A stretch of DNA of 34,603 nt from Candidatus Woesearchaeota archaeon (GTDB taxonomy: Archaea; Nanobdellota; Nanobdellia; Woesearchaeales; WJIZ01), in NCBI GenBank assembly GCA_018221205.1, contig JAAOYF010000005.1:1-34603 (forward strand), given 5' to 3'. The stretch's first letter is position 1. Each line of letters begins with the position of its first letter. This document shows, piece by piece, positions 9,142-18,696 of this stretch. A program made the translations under genes and the position numbers. A model generated the notes under the pieces. It was not told the DNA's origin. It made no database searches and saw only the letters and a program-made list of their open reading frames with translations.

Positions 9142-9310
9142 AGGGGAAAGAGAGAAACAGCTCCAGGAGCTTAGAATGGAACTCATCAAATCCAACTCAC
9201 AAGTCAAATCAGGTAGTGCTCCGAAGAATCCCGGAAAAGTGAGGGAGATCAAGAAGAGCATTGCAAGACTATTAACTATAAGTAAGGAGGTATTCAAAAA
9301 GCATGAGTGA
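9110..9310 (+). CDS. rpl29: Ribosomal protein uL29 (L29)
   Basis: MKKHELRKMSKGEREKQLQELRMELIKSNSQVKSG; overlaps the uS3 3' end by 32 nt. Confidence 0.92.
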   Translation: MKKHELRKMSKGEREKQLQELRMELIKSNSQVKSGSAPKNPGKVREIKKSIARLLTISKEVFKKHE

Positions 9311-9611
9311 GATTTGCTCTACGTGTGGACTGCCCAAAGAGCTTTGTGTATGCGAAACCATCGCCAAAGAGAGCCAGGAGATAACCATAGGCCTGGAAAA
9401 GAAAAAGTTCGGCAAGACCTACACGGTTGTAAGGGGCGTTGATGGAAAAGAAATCGACATCAATGACTTGACGAAGAAGCTTAAGTCCAAGTTGGCGTGC
9501 GGAGGCACTACCAAAGAAGGCAGAATTGAGCTTCAAGGCAACCACGCGCAGAAGACCAAAGAAATGCTGTTGGAATTGGGTTTTTCACCCGGCACCGTCA
9601 TCATCAGATGA
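9303..9611 (+). CDS. Translation initiation factor aIF1 (SUI1 family)
   Basis: CSTCGLPKELCVCE N-terminus and KKFGKTYTVVRG...LKSKLACGGTTKEGRIELQGNHAQKTKEMLLELGF. Confidence 0.96.
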   Translation: MSEICSTCGLPKELCVCETIAKESQEITIGLEKKKFGKTYTVVRGVDGKEIDINDLTKKLKSKLACGGTTKEGRIELQGNHAQKTKEMLLELGFSPGTVIIR

Positions 9612-9850
9612 ACCCTTTACAGGCCGAGTACATCGGCAGTAAAGTAGATGTGTCCGGTGTACAAGGCACAATAGTGGATGAAACCAAGCATATGCTTATG
9701 GTGAAGGATACGAAGGGAGACATCAAGAAGTTCATGAAGAATGCTCACACATTCATCATTACCATCGACAATAAAAAACATGAAATTAAGGGAAAGGAAA
9801 TCATGATGAGACCAGAAGAACGGATTATGGTGAAAGGATGGAAAAAATAA
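9608..9850 (+). CDS. rnp1: RNase P protein component 1 (Rpp29/Pop4 family)
   Basis: EYIGSKVDVSGVQGTIVDETKHMLMVKDTKGDIKKFMKNAHTFII; position between aIF1 and uS17. Confidence 0.92.
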   Translation: MNPLQAEYIGSKVDVSGVQGTIVDETKHMLMVKDTKGDIKKFMKNAHTFIITIDNKKHEIKGKEIMMRPEERIMVKGWKK

Positions 9851-10215
9851 CCTCAATAGACGGCATTCCTCTCAGAGGAAGGACCTTTACCGGCACAGTG
9901 ATCTCTGCAAAGATGCAGAAGACTGCCACGGTAGAGTGGATCAGGAGAATCAAATTACAGAAATATGAGCGATTCATGAAGAAAAGAACAAGAGTAAAAG
10001 CGCATAATCCTGATTCGATCAAAGCTGTTGAAGGAGATGTTGTCAAGATCATGGAATCACGACCATTGAGCAAGACCAAACATTTTGTCATTGTCGAGAA
10101 GATGGGTAAAGAAAAGGGTTTCCAGCAACGAATGGATGCCTTAGAAGATTCCAAAGTAAAAGAAGAAAGGAAAGAAGATGCAAGCAATCCAAGCACGAAT
10201 AACGAAGGGAATTAA
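9838..10215 (+). CDS. rps17: Ribosomal protein uS17 (S17) with C-terminal extension
   Basis: RGRTFTGTVISAKMQKTATVEWIRRIKLQKYERFMKKRTRVKAHNP. Confidence 0.95.
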   Translation: MEKITSIDGIPLRGRTFTGTVISAKMQKTATVEWIRRIKLQKYERFMKKRTRVKAHNPDSIKAVEGDVVKIMESRPLSKTKHFVIVEKMGKEKGFQQRMDALEDSKVKEERKEDASNPSTNNEGN

Positions 10216-10579
10216 CTTCGGCGCACGAATACCTACCTGCGATAACTCAGGTGCGAAAGTCATCAAAGTATTCGGAGCTAAAGGCGTCAAGACCGTCAAA
10301 GGAAGGATGGGCAGGTGCGGTGTAGGAGACTTAGTCATAGCTTCTGTTGTGAAAGGAAAGCCTGAAATGAGAAAGCAGACTGTCATGGCCGTCATTGTCA
10401 GGCAGAAAAAAGAATATCGAAGATTGGACGGAACCAGAATCAAATTTGAGGATAATGCTGCTGTCATCGTAAAGGATGACAAAGGAAGCCCGAAGGGAAC
10501 TATCCTTAAGGGAGCTATTGCCAAAGAAGCAGCTGCCCGCTGGGGCAACATCTCAAAGATCGCGAGGATAGTCGTATGA
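10178..10579 (+). CDS. rpl14: Ribosomal protein uL14 (L14)
   Basis: GINFGARIPTCDNSGAKVIKVFGAKGVK, GDLVIASVVKGKPEMRKQTVMAVIVRQKKEYRR. Confidence 0.96.
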   Translation: MQAIQARITKGINFGARIPTCDNSGAKVIKVFGAKGVKTVKGRMGRCGVGDLVIASVVKGKPEMRKQTVMAVIVRQKKEYRRLDGTRIKFEDNAAVIVKDDKGSPKGTILKGAIAKEAAARWGNISKIARIVV

Positions 10580-10971
10580 AATCATGGAGCATTGCGTGGA
10601 AGGCAAGTACTAAGCCAAGGAAGCAACGTAAATATAGATATCTTGCCCCTACACATATCAAAAAGAGATTCTTCTCTGCCCATCTGTCAAAGGAATTACG
10701 GGAGAAGCATAATAAACGAAACATGGTTGTCAAAACCGGAGACAAAGTCAAAGTGATGAGAGGACAGTTCAAAGGCCATACCGGTAAGGTAGATAAGGTC
10801 GATATGAAACGGATGAAGGTCTTTGTGTCTGGAATTGAGCTGCAGAAAAAGGATGGCAGCAAATTGAATCTGGGCGTCGCCCCATCAAATATCATGATCA
10901 CTGAACTGAAGATTGATGATAAGAAAAGAAGTAATATCTTGGAGAGGAAGAATGGTAAAAAATCACCTTAA
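10576..10971 (+). CDS. rpl24: Ribosomal protein uL24 (L24)
   Basis: SKELREKHNKRNMVVKTGDKVKVMRGQFKGHTGKVDKVD KOW motif. Confidence 0.95.
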   Translation: MKSWSIAWKASTKPRKQRKYRYLAPTHIKKRFFSAHLSKELREKHNKRNMVVKTGDKVKVMRGQFKGHTGKVDKVDMKRMKVFVSGIELQKKDGSKLNLGVAPSNIMITELKIDDKKRSNILERKNGKKSP

Positions 10972-11632
10972 GACCATAGCTGCGCCGAAAAGTTGGCCAG
11001 TGCAGAGGAAATCACGGAAATTCATCATGAGGCCGAATGCCGGTCCGCATAGTCTTACCCATGCTGTTTCATTGAATTTCCTCATTATCGAGATGCTGCA
11101 TCTCGCACAAAAGCGCAAGGAAGTCGTCACACTGCTCCATAACAAAGAAGTGAGGGTAGAGGGTGTGAGAAGGAAGGATCCTGCGTTTCCGGTCGGGCTT
11201 TTTGATGTCATCAGCATCAAGGATATCAAGAAGAGTTTCAGGATCATCCTTGACGGAAAAGGACGATTCAAAGCGATCGAAGAGAAAGGTGCGCAAGCCA
11301 GCCCTAAGAAAATCATGGGTAAGGCCCTCTATAGAGGTAAATTCCAGCTACGCATGCATGATGGAAGGACTATCCTGACAGACAAGAAAGACATCAAGGT
11401 AGGAGATAGCATCATCGTCGAAAAGAATAAGGTCAAAGAACATTTCAAGCTCCAGAAAGGCAGCCCAGTATTCTTGACAGGTGGAAGGCACCTTGGTGAG
11501 ATGGGGGCTGTCGAAGATATTGTGGGAAGAAAGATCATCTATAAAATCGGCAAGAACATCGTCCATGAAACATTACGGAGATATGCTTTTGTGACAGGAA
11601 AGGATAAGCCTGTCTTGAAGATTGAACAATGA
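10952..11632 (+). CDS. rps4e: Ribosomal protein eS4 (S4e)
   Basis: MVKNHLKTIAAPKSWPVQRKSRKFIMRPNAGPHSLTHAVSLNFLI; internal ATG at 10952 preferred over the 10913 start in the ORF track, with GGAGAGG upstream. Confidence 0.93.
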   Translation: MVKNHLKTIAAPKSWPVQRKSRKFIMRPNAGPHSLTHAVSLNFLIIEMLHLAQKRKEVVTLLHNKEVRVEGVRRKDPAFPVGLFDVISIKDIKKSFRIILDGKGRFKAIEEKGAQASPKKIMGKALYRGKFQLRMHDGRTILTDKKDIKVGDSIIVEKNKVKEHFKLQKGSPVFLTGGRHLGEMGAVEDIVGRKIIYKIGKNIVHETLRRYAFVTGKDKPVLKIEQ

Positions 11633-12144
11633 ACCCGATGAGAAACGCCCGGATAGAGAAGATCACCTTGAACATAGGTGCAGGTAAAGACCAGAATAAA
11701 CTGGACAAAGCACAGCTGCTGCTCAAGCACATCAGCGGGATCGATCCGGTGAAAACCTTTACCAACAAGAGGATCCCTAGCTGGGGACTGCGGCCTGGGC
11801 TGCCTATCGGGTGCAAACTTACGTTAAGAAAGGAGGTTGCCTTTGAACTCTTGAAAAGGCTGCTTGAAGCAAAGGACCATGTGCTCCGTGAATCCCAATT
11901 TGACGGGACAGGAAACATCTCTTTCGGCATCCCTGAATATATCGACATTCCTGGTGTAAAATACGATCCTAAAATAGGGATCATCGGCCTGCAGGTCTGT
12001 GTTACCTTAGAGAGACCGGGCTTCAGAGTGAAAAGAAGAAGCCTGAAACGGAAGAAACTAGGAAAGAAACATGATCTGACCAAAGAAGAGGCAATGGAAT
12101 TCATGAAAAAGAGCTTTAATGTAAAGATTGGTGAATCAGGATGA
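11629..12144 (+). CDS. rpl5: Ribosomal protein uL5 (L5)
   Basis: [29 protein letters not shown]...[26 protein letters not shown]. Confidence 0.96.
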   Translation: MNPMRNARIEKITLNIGAGKDQNKLDKAQLLLKHISGIDPVKTFTNKRIPSWGLRPGLPIGCKLTLRKEVAFELLKRLLEAKDHVLRESQFDGTGNISFGIPEYIDIPGVKYDPKIGIIGLQVCVTLERPGFRVKRRSLKRKKLGKKHDLTKEEAMEFMKKSFNVKIGESG

Positions 12145-12371
12145 CCTACAGCAACCATAAGAAAGTATTCAAACAGTTGAAAGCAAAACCGGTAAAACTG
12201 AAGAAATTTGTCAAACATAACTCTCCCAAAGAACGAAGCTGCGGCAGATCATTGAAGACCTGCCAGCGATGTGGGCGCATTAGGGGGCATATCGACAAGT
12301 ATGGCCTTGATGTCTGCAGGCAATGTTTCAGGGAAATCGCAACAAAAATAGGGTTTAAAAAATACTCATAG
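12141..12371 (+). CDS. rps14: Ribosomal protein uS14, zinc-binding type
   Basis: [41 protein letters not shown]. Confidence 0.95.
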   Translation: MTYSNHKKVFKQLKAKPVKLKKFVKHNSPKERSCGRSLKTCQRCGRIRGHIDKYGLDVCRQCFREIATKIGFKKYS

Positions 12372-12378
12372 GTGAAAA

Positions 12379-12771
12379 ATGGTTTTAAACGATCCTTTAG
12401 CAAACGCGTTGTCGAAAATCGGCCAGTATGAACATCTGGGTAAGGCCGAATGTATCATCGAGCCAAGCTCAACCATCATCTCACACTGCCTGGGCCTCTT
12501 GAAGAAGTTCGGCTATATCAAAGGATATAATAAAGTGAAAGATGGAAGGAAAGAGCATCTTATCGTCAAGCTGCATGGAAAGATCAACTCCTGCGGCGTC
12601 ATCAAGCCACGATTTGCGATCAAGAAAGATAATTTCGAGAAATATGAGCAGAGGTACCTTCCTGCAAAAGATATGGGCATCATGATCGTGTCCACTGTCG
12701 AAGGGATGGTCGACCATAGTACCGCTAAACAGAAAAAACTAGGAGGAAGGCTCATAGCATACTGCTATTAA
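12379..12771 (+). CDS. rps8: Ribosomal protein uS8 (S8)
   Basis: MVLNDPLANALSKIGQYEHLGKAECIIEPSSTIISHCLGLLKKFGYI; GGTGA upstream of the start. Confidence 0.96.
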   Translation: MVLNDPLANALSKIGQYEHLGKAECIIEPSSTIISHCLGLLKKFGYIKGYNKVKDGRKEHLIVKLHGKINSCGVIKPRFAIKKDNFEKYEQRYLPAKDMGIMIVSTVEGMVDHSTAKQKKLGGRLIAYCY

Positions 12772-12772
12772 G

Positions 12773-13321
12773 ATGGCTGATAAAATTTTTACTGGGGAAG
12801 TCGCAATGCCAGAAGGCATTGAAGCCAGGCTAGAAGGCATGACCCTTATAATCAAGGGAGCAAAAGGAGAGGCTAAAAAGAATATCGAGAATCCTATCCT
12901 AAATTTCTCTATCAAGGAGAAGAATGTCTCCATCACGACTATCAGGGCCACCAAGAGGGAAAAGAAGCTCCTGCACACCTATAAAGCACATGTCAAGAAC
13001 ATGATCAAAGGATGTTCAGAAGGCCATCATTACCTCCTGAAGATCTGCTCAAGCCATTTTCCGATGAATGTGGCTGTCGCCAACAATCAATTTGTCATCA
13101 AGAACTTCCTAGGGGAGAAACACCCCAGGACATTGGCCATAAAAGAAGGCGTCACGGTTAAGGTCGAAGGCGATATGATCCGTGTCGAAAGCGTCTCAAA
13201 GGATCTGGCAGGAACAACTGCTTCTGATATAGAGAAGCTTACCAGAAGGCCAAATTTCGATACACGAATATTCCAAGATGGGATCTATCTCATCGAGAAG
13301 GATGGAAAAGTGCTAAAATGA
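12773..13321 (+). CDS. rpl6: Ribosomal protein uL6 (L6)
   Basis: MPEGIEARLEGMTLIIKGAKGE, NMIKGCSEGHHYLLKICSSHFPMNVAVANNQFVIKNFLGEKHPR. Confidence 0.95.
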   Translation: MADKIFTGEVAMPEGIEARLEGMTLIIKGAKGEAKKNIENPILNFSIKEKNVSITTIRATKREKKLLHTYKAHVKNMIKGCSEGHHYLLKICSSHFPMNVAVANNQFVIKNFLGEKHPRTLAIKEGVTVKVEGDMIRVESVSKDLAGTTASDIEKLTRRPNFDTRIFQDGIYLIEKDGKVLK

Positions 13322-13890
13322 AGGACCTGCTAGAGAAAAGGAAGGAGCAGAAAAAGAAGAAGCCTCGTTTCATCATGCAGAGTGCCCATAAGCTGAAGCG
13401 ATTGAAGCAGAGATGGAAAAGGCCCAAAGGTATCGATTCCAAGATGCGATTGGGACTGAGAGGGTATGCAAAGATCATCAAAGTGGGTTATAAGAGCCCT
13501 GCAAAAGTCCGTGGACTGGATAAATCAGGATTATTGCCTATCCAGGTGCACACTGAAAAAGAATTACGCTCCTTAGACAAGACAAAGCATAGCGCGATCA
13601 TCGGCTCAACAGTCAGCCAGAAGAACAAAGTGAAGCTATTGGTGAAAGCCAAAGAATTGGGGCTGCATATTGGCAATGTCCGAGATGCTGAGGCGTTCTT
13701 CAAAAGCGTCGAAGAGGATATGAAAGAGCGCAAAGAAGCGCGGAAAAAACGCAAGGCTAAGAAGGAAGAAAAGAAAGAGAAGAAGGAGAAGAAAGACAAG
13801 CTTGCGGATAAGGTGCTGAGCGAAGAAGAGAAGGCTGAGGCCGATAAGAAAGAGAAGGATAAATTATTGACGAAGAAAGAGGCATTATGA
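13318..13890 (+). CDS. rpl32e: Ribosomal protein eL32 (L32e) with K/E-rich C-terminal tail
   Basis: RQ-rich basic core KPRFIMQSAHKLKRLKQRWKRPKGIDSKMRLGLRGYAKIIKVGYKSPAKVRGL. Confidence 0.94.
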   Translation: MKDLLEKRKEQKKKKPRFIMQSAHKLKRLKQRWKRPKGIDSKMRLGLRGYAKIIKVGYKSPAKVRGLDKSGLLPIQVHTEKELRSLDKTKHSAIIGSTVSQKNKVKLLVKAKELGLHIGNVRDAEAFFKSVEEDMKERKEARKKRKAKKEEKKEKKEKKDKLADKVLSEEEKAEADKKEKDKLLTKKEAL

Positions 13891-14333
13891 AACTCAAAGC
13901 TCAACGAAGGATAGCATCGGTCATCCTAAAATGCTCACCGAAGAAGGTGTGGATAGATTCCAGAAGAGATGAGGATATCAAAGAGGCCATCACCAAACGG
14001 GACATCCGTGGGTTGATCAAAGAGAGTGCCATCAAGAAAAGAAAAACCAACTTACAATCACGAGTCCGTGCCCGGAAGATGCAGAAGCAGAAGAGCAAAG
14101 GAAAAAGAAAGGGCCCTGGAAGCAGGAAAGGCAGCATCAATGCACGGGTGAGCAAGAAGGAGAGGTGGATGAAGCGCATCAGAGCGCAACGATCATTCCT
14201 GAAAGAGCTCAAGCAGAAAAAGAGCATCACCACAAGAACATTCAATGACCTATACAAGAAATCGAAAGGCGGCTTTTTCAGAAGCAGACGCCACATCACT
14301 ATCTATATTGACGAGCATAACCTGACAAAATGA
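13887..14333 (+). CDS. rpl19e: Ribosomal protein eL19 (L19e)
   Basis: LKAQRRIASVILKCSPKKVWIDSRRDEDIKEAITKRDIRGLIKE. Confidence 0.96.
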   Translation: MKLKAQRRIASVILKCSPKKVWIDSRRDEDIKEAITKRDIRGLIKESAIKKRKTNLQSRVRARKMQKQKSKGKRKGPGSRKGSINARVSKKERWMKRIRAQRSFLKELKQKKSITTRTFNDLYKKSKGGFFRSRRHITIYIDEHNLTK

Positions 14334-14908
14334 GAAATCACAAAACCCGCACTGTTGCACACCGTAGGAAGAGAGAAGGTAAGACTGATTACCGCAGAAG
14401 GCTAAAGATATTGCTCTCTGGGAAGCCCCGGTTAGTCATCAGAAAAAGCCTCAAGGAAATAACTGCGCAGCTTATCACCTATGTCGACAAGGGAGACAAA
14501 GTCTTAACTACTGTGAGAAGCGGCTCGTTGAAGAAATATGGATGGCTGTATAATTACCGGAACCTGTCCAGTGCCTATCTTTTGGGGATGCTTATCGCGA
14601 AAAAAGCAAAAGAGCTTAAGATCAATGAAGCCATCTTGGACATCGGCCTGCATAAATCTGTTCCGGGATCACGAATCTATGCTGTCTTAAAAGGTGCAGT
14701 GGATAATGGACTGAAGATACCTCATTCAAAGGATGTTCTGCCTGTTGAAGAACGGATTACAGGAAAGCACATCGAGGAATATGCAAAGAAACTCAGCCCC
14801 GAGGATCTGCAGAAGAGATTTGGCGATTGTATGAAAAAGGGAGCAGATCCCCTGAAGATAAGTTCAACTTTCAATGATATAAAAAATAAAATCAGTGGTG
14901 CAGCATGA
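14330..14908 (+). CDS. rpl18: Ribosomal protein uL18 (L18)
   Basis: RRKREGKTDYRRRLKILLSGKPRLVIRKSLKEITAQLITY, GLHKSVPGSRIYAVLKGAVDNGLKIPHS. Confidence 0.96.
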   Translation: MRNHKTRTVAHRRKREGKTDYRRRLKILLSGKPRLVIRKSLKEITAQLITYVDKGDKVLTTVRSGSLKKYGWLYNYRNLSSAYLLGMLIAKKAKELKINEAILDIGLHKSVPGSRIYAVLKGAVDNGLKIPHSKDVLPVEERITGKHIEEYAKKLSPEDLQKRFGDCMKKGADPLKISSTFNDIKNKISGAA

Positions 14909-15675
14909 GCAATGTAAGAAAAGAACCTAAGAGATCTGAGGAGAGAGAAAAGGAGAAGTTGGAAGGGTGGAAGCCCAAGACGAGCCTCGGCAAGAAGGTA
15001 AAGGAAGGAAAAATAACCAGCTTAGATGAGATTCTCGATACAGGGCAGAAGATCCTAGAGCCTCAGATTGTCGAGATGCTCTTGGCTGACATGGAATCTG
15101 AACTATTGCTCATCGGCCAGTCCAAAGGAAAATTCGGCGGCGGCCAAAGAAGAGTCTTCAAACAGACGCAGAAAAAGACCTGTGAAGGCAACAGGCCGAA
15201 ATTCACCACCATAGTGGTTATGGGGAATAAGGACGGTTATGTGGGAATTGGCTACGGAAAATCCCGAGAGACTGTTCCGGCACGAGAGAAGGCCATCAGA
15301 AATGCAAAATTGAATGTTTTCAAGATCCGTAGGGGAAGCGGAAGCTGGCAGGATGATTCAAGCGAGCCACACAGCATCCCGTTCATGGTCGAGGGAAAGA
15401 GCGGCTCTGTCAGATTGAAATTGATGCCTGCACCCCCAGGAACCGGATTGTGTGCACATAAGGAAGTGCAGAAGATATTGAAACTGGCTGGAGTGCAGAA
15501 CATCTGGAGCAAGACCTCTGGACACAGAAATACAACCACTAACCTTATCATGGCCTGTGAGAGGGCATTGAAGAGATTGATGATTGTCAAAGTAGAGGAT
15601 CCCTCAATCGTCGAAGGGACCTATAAGGAGAACATCAAGAAAGAATTTGAAGCAGTATCAGAGGCAGAATCATGA
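14905..15675 (+). CDS. rps5: Ribosomal protein uS5 (S5)
   Basis: GGGQRRVFKQTQKKTCEGNRPKFTTIVVMGNKDGYVGIGYGKSRETVPAREKAIRNAKLNVF. Confidence 0.96.
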   Translation: MSNVRKEPKRSEEREKEKLEGWKPKTSLGKKVKEGKITSLDEILDTGQKILEPQIVEMLLADMESELLLIGQSKGKFGGGQRRVFKQTQKKTCEGNRPKFTTIVVMGNKDGYVGIGYGKSRETVPAREKAIRNAKLNVFKIRRGSGSWQDDSSEPHSIPFMVEGKSGSVRLKLMPAPPGTGLCAHKEVQKILKLAGVQNIWSKTSGHRNTTTNLIMACERALKRLMIVKVEDPSIVEGTYKENIKKEFEAVSEAES

Positions 15676-16094
15676 AGATAGCTGTTGTAAGAGTAAGGGG
15701 AATGATAAATATCCGGAAGGAGATCCGGGATACCCTAGCTATGCTCAGATTGTACAACAAGAACTATTGCACTGTCATCGAAGATACTCCTCAGAACAAA
15801 GGCATGCTCAAGAAAGCGAAGGATTTTGTCACCTACGGACCGATCAGTGAAGAAGTCTTTAAGGAAATTGTCGAGAAGAGGGGCGAAGAGTATACTGGCA
15901 GAGACAAGACAAAGAAAATAGACTACAGCAGAAGATACTTTGAGTCTGACGGCAAGAAATACAAGAAATATTTCAGACTGCATCCTCCAAAGAAAGGATT
16001 TGGCAGGAAAGGCATCAAAGTCCCTTTCTCAAAATCGGGAGCGCTCGGTGACCGAAAGGAGAAAATCAATGACCTATTGAAAAGGATGATCTAA
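15672..16094 (+). CDS. rpl30: Ribosomal protein uL30 (L30)
   Basis: IAVVRVRGMINIRKEIRDTLAMLRLYNKNYCTVIEDTPQNKGMLKKAKDFVTYG; HPPKKGFGRKGIK. Confidence 0.95.
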   Translation: MKIAVVRVRGMINIRKEIRDTLAMLRLYNKNYCTVIEDTPQNKGMLKKAKDFVTYGPISEEVFKEIVEKRGEEYTGRDKTKKIDYSRRYFESDGKKYKKYFRLHPPKKGFGRKGIKVPFSKSGALGDRKEKINDLLKRMI

Positions 16095-16520
16095 ATGAAG
16101 CGAAAGAAGAATAGCAGGCAGAGAGGGACCAAGACCCATGGCTGGGGCAGCATGAAGAAGCACCGCGGTAAAGGAAACAAAGGCGGAGCAGGAAAAGCTG
16201 GTACAGGCAAGCGTGGAGATGCGAAGAAGCCGAGCTATTGGAAAGAAAAATATTTCGGGAAATTTGGATTCACTAGTATCAAGAAGAAGATTTCCAGCAT
16301 CAACCTTGATGATCTTCAACAACAGCTCGAGAAGCTGGTGCAATTGAAAAAAGTCAGCAAAGAGGCAGAAACCTTTATAATTGACCTTGCCCAGGTCGGA
16401 TATGGAAAGTTATTGGGTAGGGGAAAAGTGTTGCATACTATGAAGATAACAGTCCAGGCAACATCTGAAAAAGCAATTGTACGAGTCAAAGAGCATGGTG
16501 GGGAAGTAATCGTCAAGTAA
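16095..16520 (+). CDS. rpl15: Ribosomal protein uL15 (L15)
   Basis: RQRGTKTHGWGSMKKHRGKGNKGGAGKAGTGKRGDAKKPSYW. Confidence 0.95.
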   Translation: MKRKKNSRQRGTKTHGWGSMKKHRGKGNKGGAGKAGTGKRGDAKKPSYWKEKYFGKFGFTSIKKKISSINLDDLQQQLEKLVQLKKVSKEAETFIIDLAQVGYGKLLGRGKVLHTMKITVQATSEKAIVRVKEHGGEVIVK

Positions 16521-16521
16521 A

Positions 16522-17940
16522 ATGGGACTCTTGAAAAACATCATCTTCAACCTTCCTGAGGTCGCACCGCCGACCCAAAAGAAACTTTCTTTCAAGGAAA
16601 AATTAAAGTGGACCTTGATTGCTTTAGTGCTCTATTTCATCCTTGGTATGATGCCCCTGTTCGGATTAGGGCAGAACTCCCTTTCTAATTTTGAGTTTTT
16701 ATCCATTGTCTTAGCTTCTCCTTTTGGAAGCATCATTTCTTTGGGTATCGGGCCTATCGTCACTGCTTCTATTGTCCTGCAGTTATTGAACGGTTCTGGT
16801 ATTGTGAAATTTGATCTTCAAAGCCCTGACGGAAAAAGATTATTCCAGGGAGTGCAGAAATTGCTTGCTTTATTCTTCATCATCTTTGAAGCTATCATCT
16901 ATGTCATCATGGGCGGCTTGGCGCCTGCCCCTGAACTTGTGGGGACTGCCCTTTTCGGACAAATACAGATCATCCTCATCATCCAATTGATTTTAGGAGG
17001 TATCCTCATCCTTTTCATGGATGAAGTTGTCTCGAAATGGGGTTTCGGCTCTGGTATCAGCCTATTCATTGCAGCAGGTGTATCTCAAAGCATCTTTGTC
17101 CAGGCTTTCAGCTGGCTCCCTGGCCCTACTGGAGCTGCCGGTGTTACGTATTCTGTGGGAGCGATCCCTTCACTCATCCAGGCCCTTTCAGCCGGTGATC
17201 CTACCACTGCCCTATTGAGGGTGGCTAGCTTAGTGAGCACTGTTCTTGTGTTCATGATCGTCGTCTATGTCCAGGCGATGAAAGTAGAGATACCTCTCAG
17301 TTTTGGAAGGGTGCGGGGGCATGGAGTGAGATGGCCTTTGAGCTTCATCTATACATCGAATATTCCTGTTATTCTCGTTGCAGCGTTGCTCGCTAATCTC
17401 CAGTTATGGGGAAGGTTGCTGCAGAACTGGATCGGACCGAATATCTTTGGACGATTCTCAGAAGCAACTGGACAAGCTATCGGTGGATTCGTCTTCTGGG
17501 TGCAGAGTCCTAATGTTGTCCGTACCATCATTGAGCAACGGACATTGTTCTTCGGCAGCACTGTCTATATCCAAGCAATAGTGTATATGCTCTTCATGAT
17601 TGTGGGAGCAGTCATCTTCTCTGCTTTTTGGGTCCAGACAGCAGGCATGGATGCACGCAGCCAGGCTAAGCAGATGATGTCTTCGGGACTGCAGATCCCT
17701 GGATTCAGACGGGATCAGCGAGTATTGGAAAGTTTGCTCAACAGATATATCTGGCCTTTGACCATCATGGGAGGAGCGACTGTCGGGTTCTTAGCGTCTT
17801 TTGCGGACCTTACTGGTGCTTTGTCTAGAGGAACAGGTATTTTACTTGCAGTCATGATTGTCTATAAATTATATGAAGAGATCGCGAAGCAGCATATGAT
17901 GGATATGAATCCTATGATGCGGAAGTTTATGGGTGGATAA
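16522..17940 (+). CDS. secY: Preprotein translocase subunit SecY
   Basis: Multi-TM; GIGPIVTASIVLQLL, KWGFGSGISLFIAAGVSQSIF, MKVEIPLSFGRVRG; follows uL15. Confidence 0.96.
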   Translation: MGLLKNIIFNLPEVAPPTQKKLSFKEKLKWTLIALVLYFILGMMPLFGLGQNSLSNFEFLSIVLASPFGSIISLGIGPIVTASIVLQLLNGSGIVKFDLQSPDGKRLFQGVQKLLALFFIIFEAIIYVIMGGLAPAPELVGTALFGQIQIILIIQLILGGILILFMDEVVSKWGFGSGISLFIAAGVSQSIFVQAFSWLPGPTGAAGVTYSVGAIPSLIQALSAGDPTTALLRVASLVSTVLVFMIVVYVQAMKVEIPLSFGRVRGHGVRWPLSFIYTSNIPVILVAALLANLQLWGRLLQNWIGPNIFGRFSEATGQAIGGFVFWVQSPNVVRTIIEQRTLFFGSTVYIQAIVYMLFMIVGAVIFSAFWVQTAGMDARSQAKQMMSSGLQIPGFRRDQRVLESLLNRYIWPLTIMGGATVGFLASFADLTGALSRGTGILLAVMIVYKLYEEIAKQHMMDMNPMMRKFMGG

Positions 17941-18695
17941 TGGTCTTTGAAAATCTTTTAGATCCGGTATTTCGTCCTTTATTGAGTCTTCATCCTCTTC
18001 TTGCTGTGGCCTTGGTTGCACTTCTCGTTACAGTCATCATCACCTTTGTCTATAAATTTACGACGAATCAGGATCTGATGAAGCGATTGAAGACAGAGAT
18101 GAAAGAGATGCAGAAGCAGATGAAAGAATTGCGGCAGCATCCTGAAGAAATGATGAAAGTGCAGAAGAAAGCTATGCAAAGTAACATGAAATACATGGGC
18201 CAGAGCTTCAAGAGCACGTTCTATACCATATTGCCCATCATTATCATCTTTTCATGGATGAGCGCTCATTTTGCGTTTGATCCTCTCTTGCCTGAAGAGC
18301 AATTCCAAGTCACTTTGGATTTTGCCAAAGGCACTAGTGGGAGCGTCATTATCGAAGCCCCTCAAGGTGTTGAGATCGTCGGAGATTCGTATCAGGAGAT
18401 TACGAATAATCGTGCCGTCTTCACACTCAGAGGAGAGGAAGGCAGCTATATCGAAGGCGAGAGCCTGAAATTCGAGTATGAAGGGAAGATCTTCTTCAAA
18501 GATGTCATCATCAGCAACTCTCAAGATTATGCTCCTAAAGAGGAGCGTATCAAGAATAGTGCCCTGAAGACCATCTCATTGAGCAATCAAAAGAAAATCA
18601 TCCTGCCTATCTTGGGATGGGGTTGGTTAGGGGCGTATATCATCTTCTCTATCGTATTCAGCATGGGTTTACGAAAAATGCTGAAGGTCTATTAG
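17940..18695 (+). CDS. DUF106/EMC3-TMCO1 family membrane insertase (archaeal YidC-like) with enlarged extracytoplasmic loop
   Basis: TM1, coiled coil MKRLKTEMKEMQKQMKELRQHPEEMMKVQKKAMQSNMKYM, two further TMs; position after secY. Confidence 0.85.
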   Translation: MVFENLLDPVFRPLLSLHPLLAVALVALLVTVIITFVYKFTTNQDLMKRLKTEMKEMQKQMKELRQHPEEMMKVQKKAMQSNMKYMGQSFKSTFYTILPIIIIFSWMSAHFAFDPLLPEEQFQVTLDFAKGTSGSVIIEAPQGVEIVGDSYQEITNNRAVFTLRGEEGSYIEGESLKFEYEGKIFFKDVIISNSQDYAPKEERIKNSALKTISLSNQKKIILPILGWGWLGAYIIFSIVFSMGLRKMLKVY

Positions 18696-18696
18696 C

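Noticed and set aside
11535-12218. Long minus-strand ORF (227 aa) opposite uL5
   Set aside because: Antisense to a well-supported ribosomal protein gene; composition typical of a shadow ORF; no family motif.
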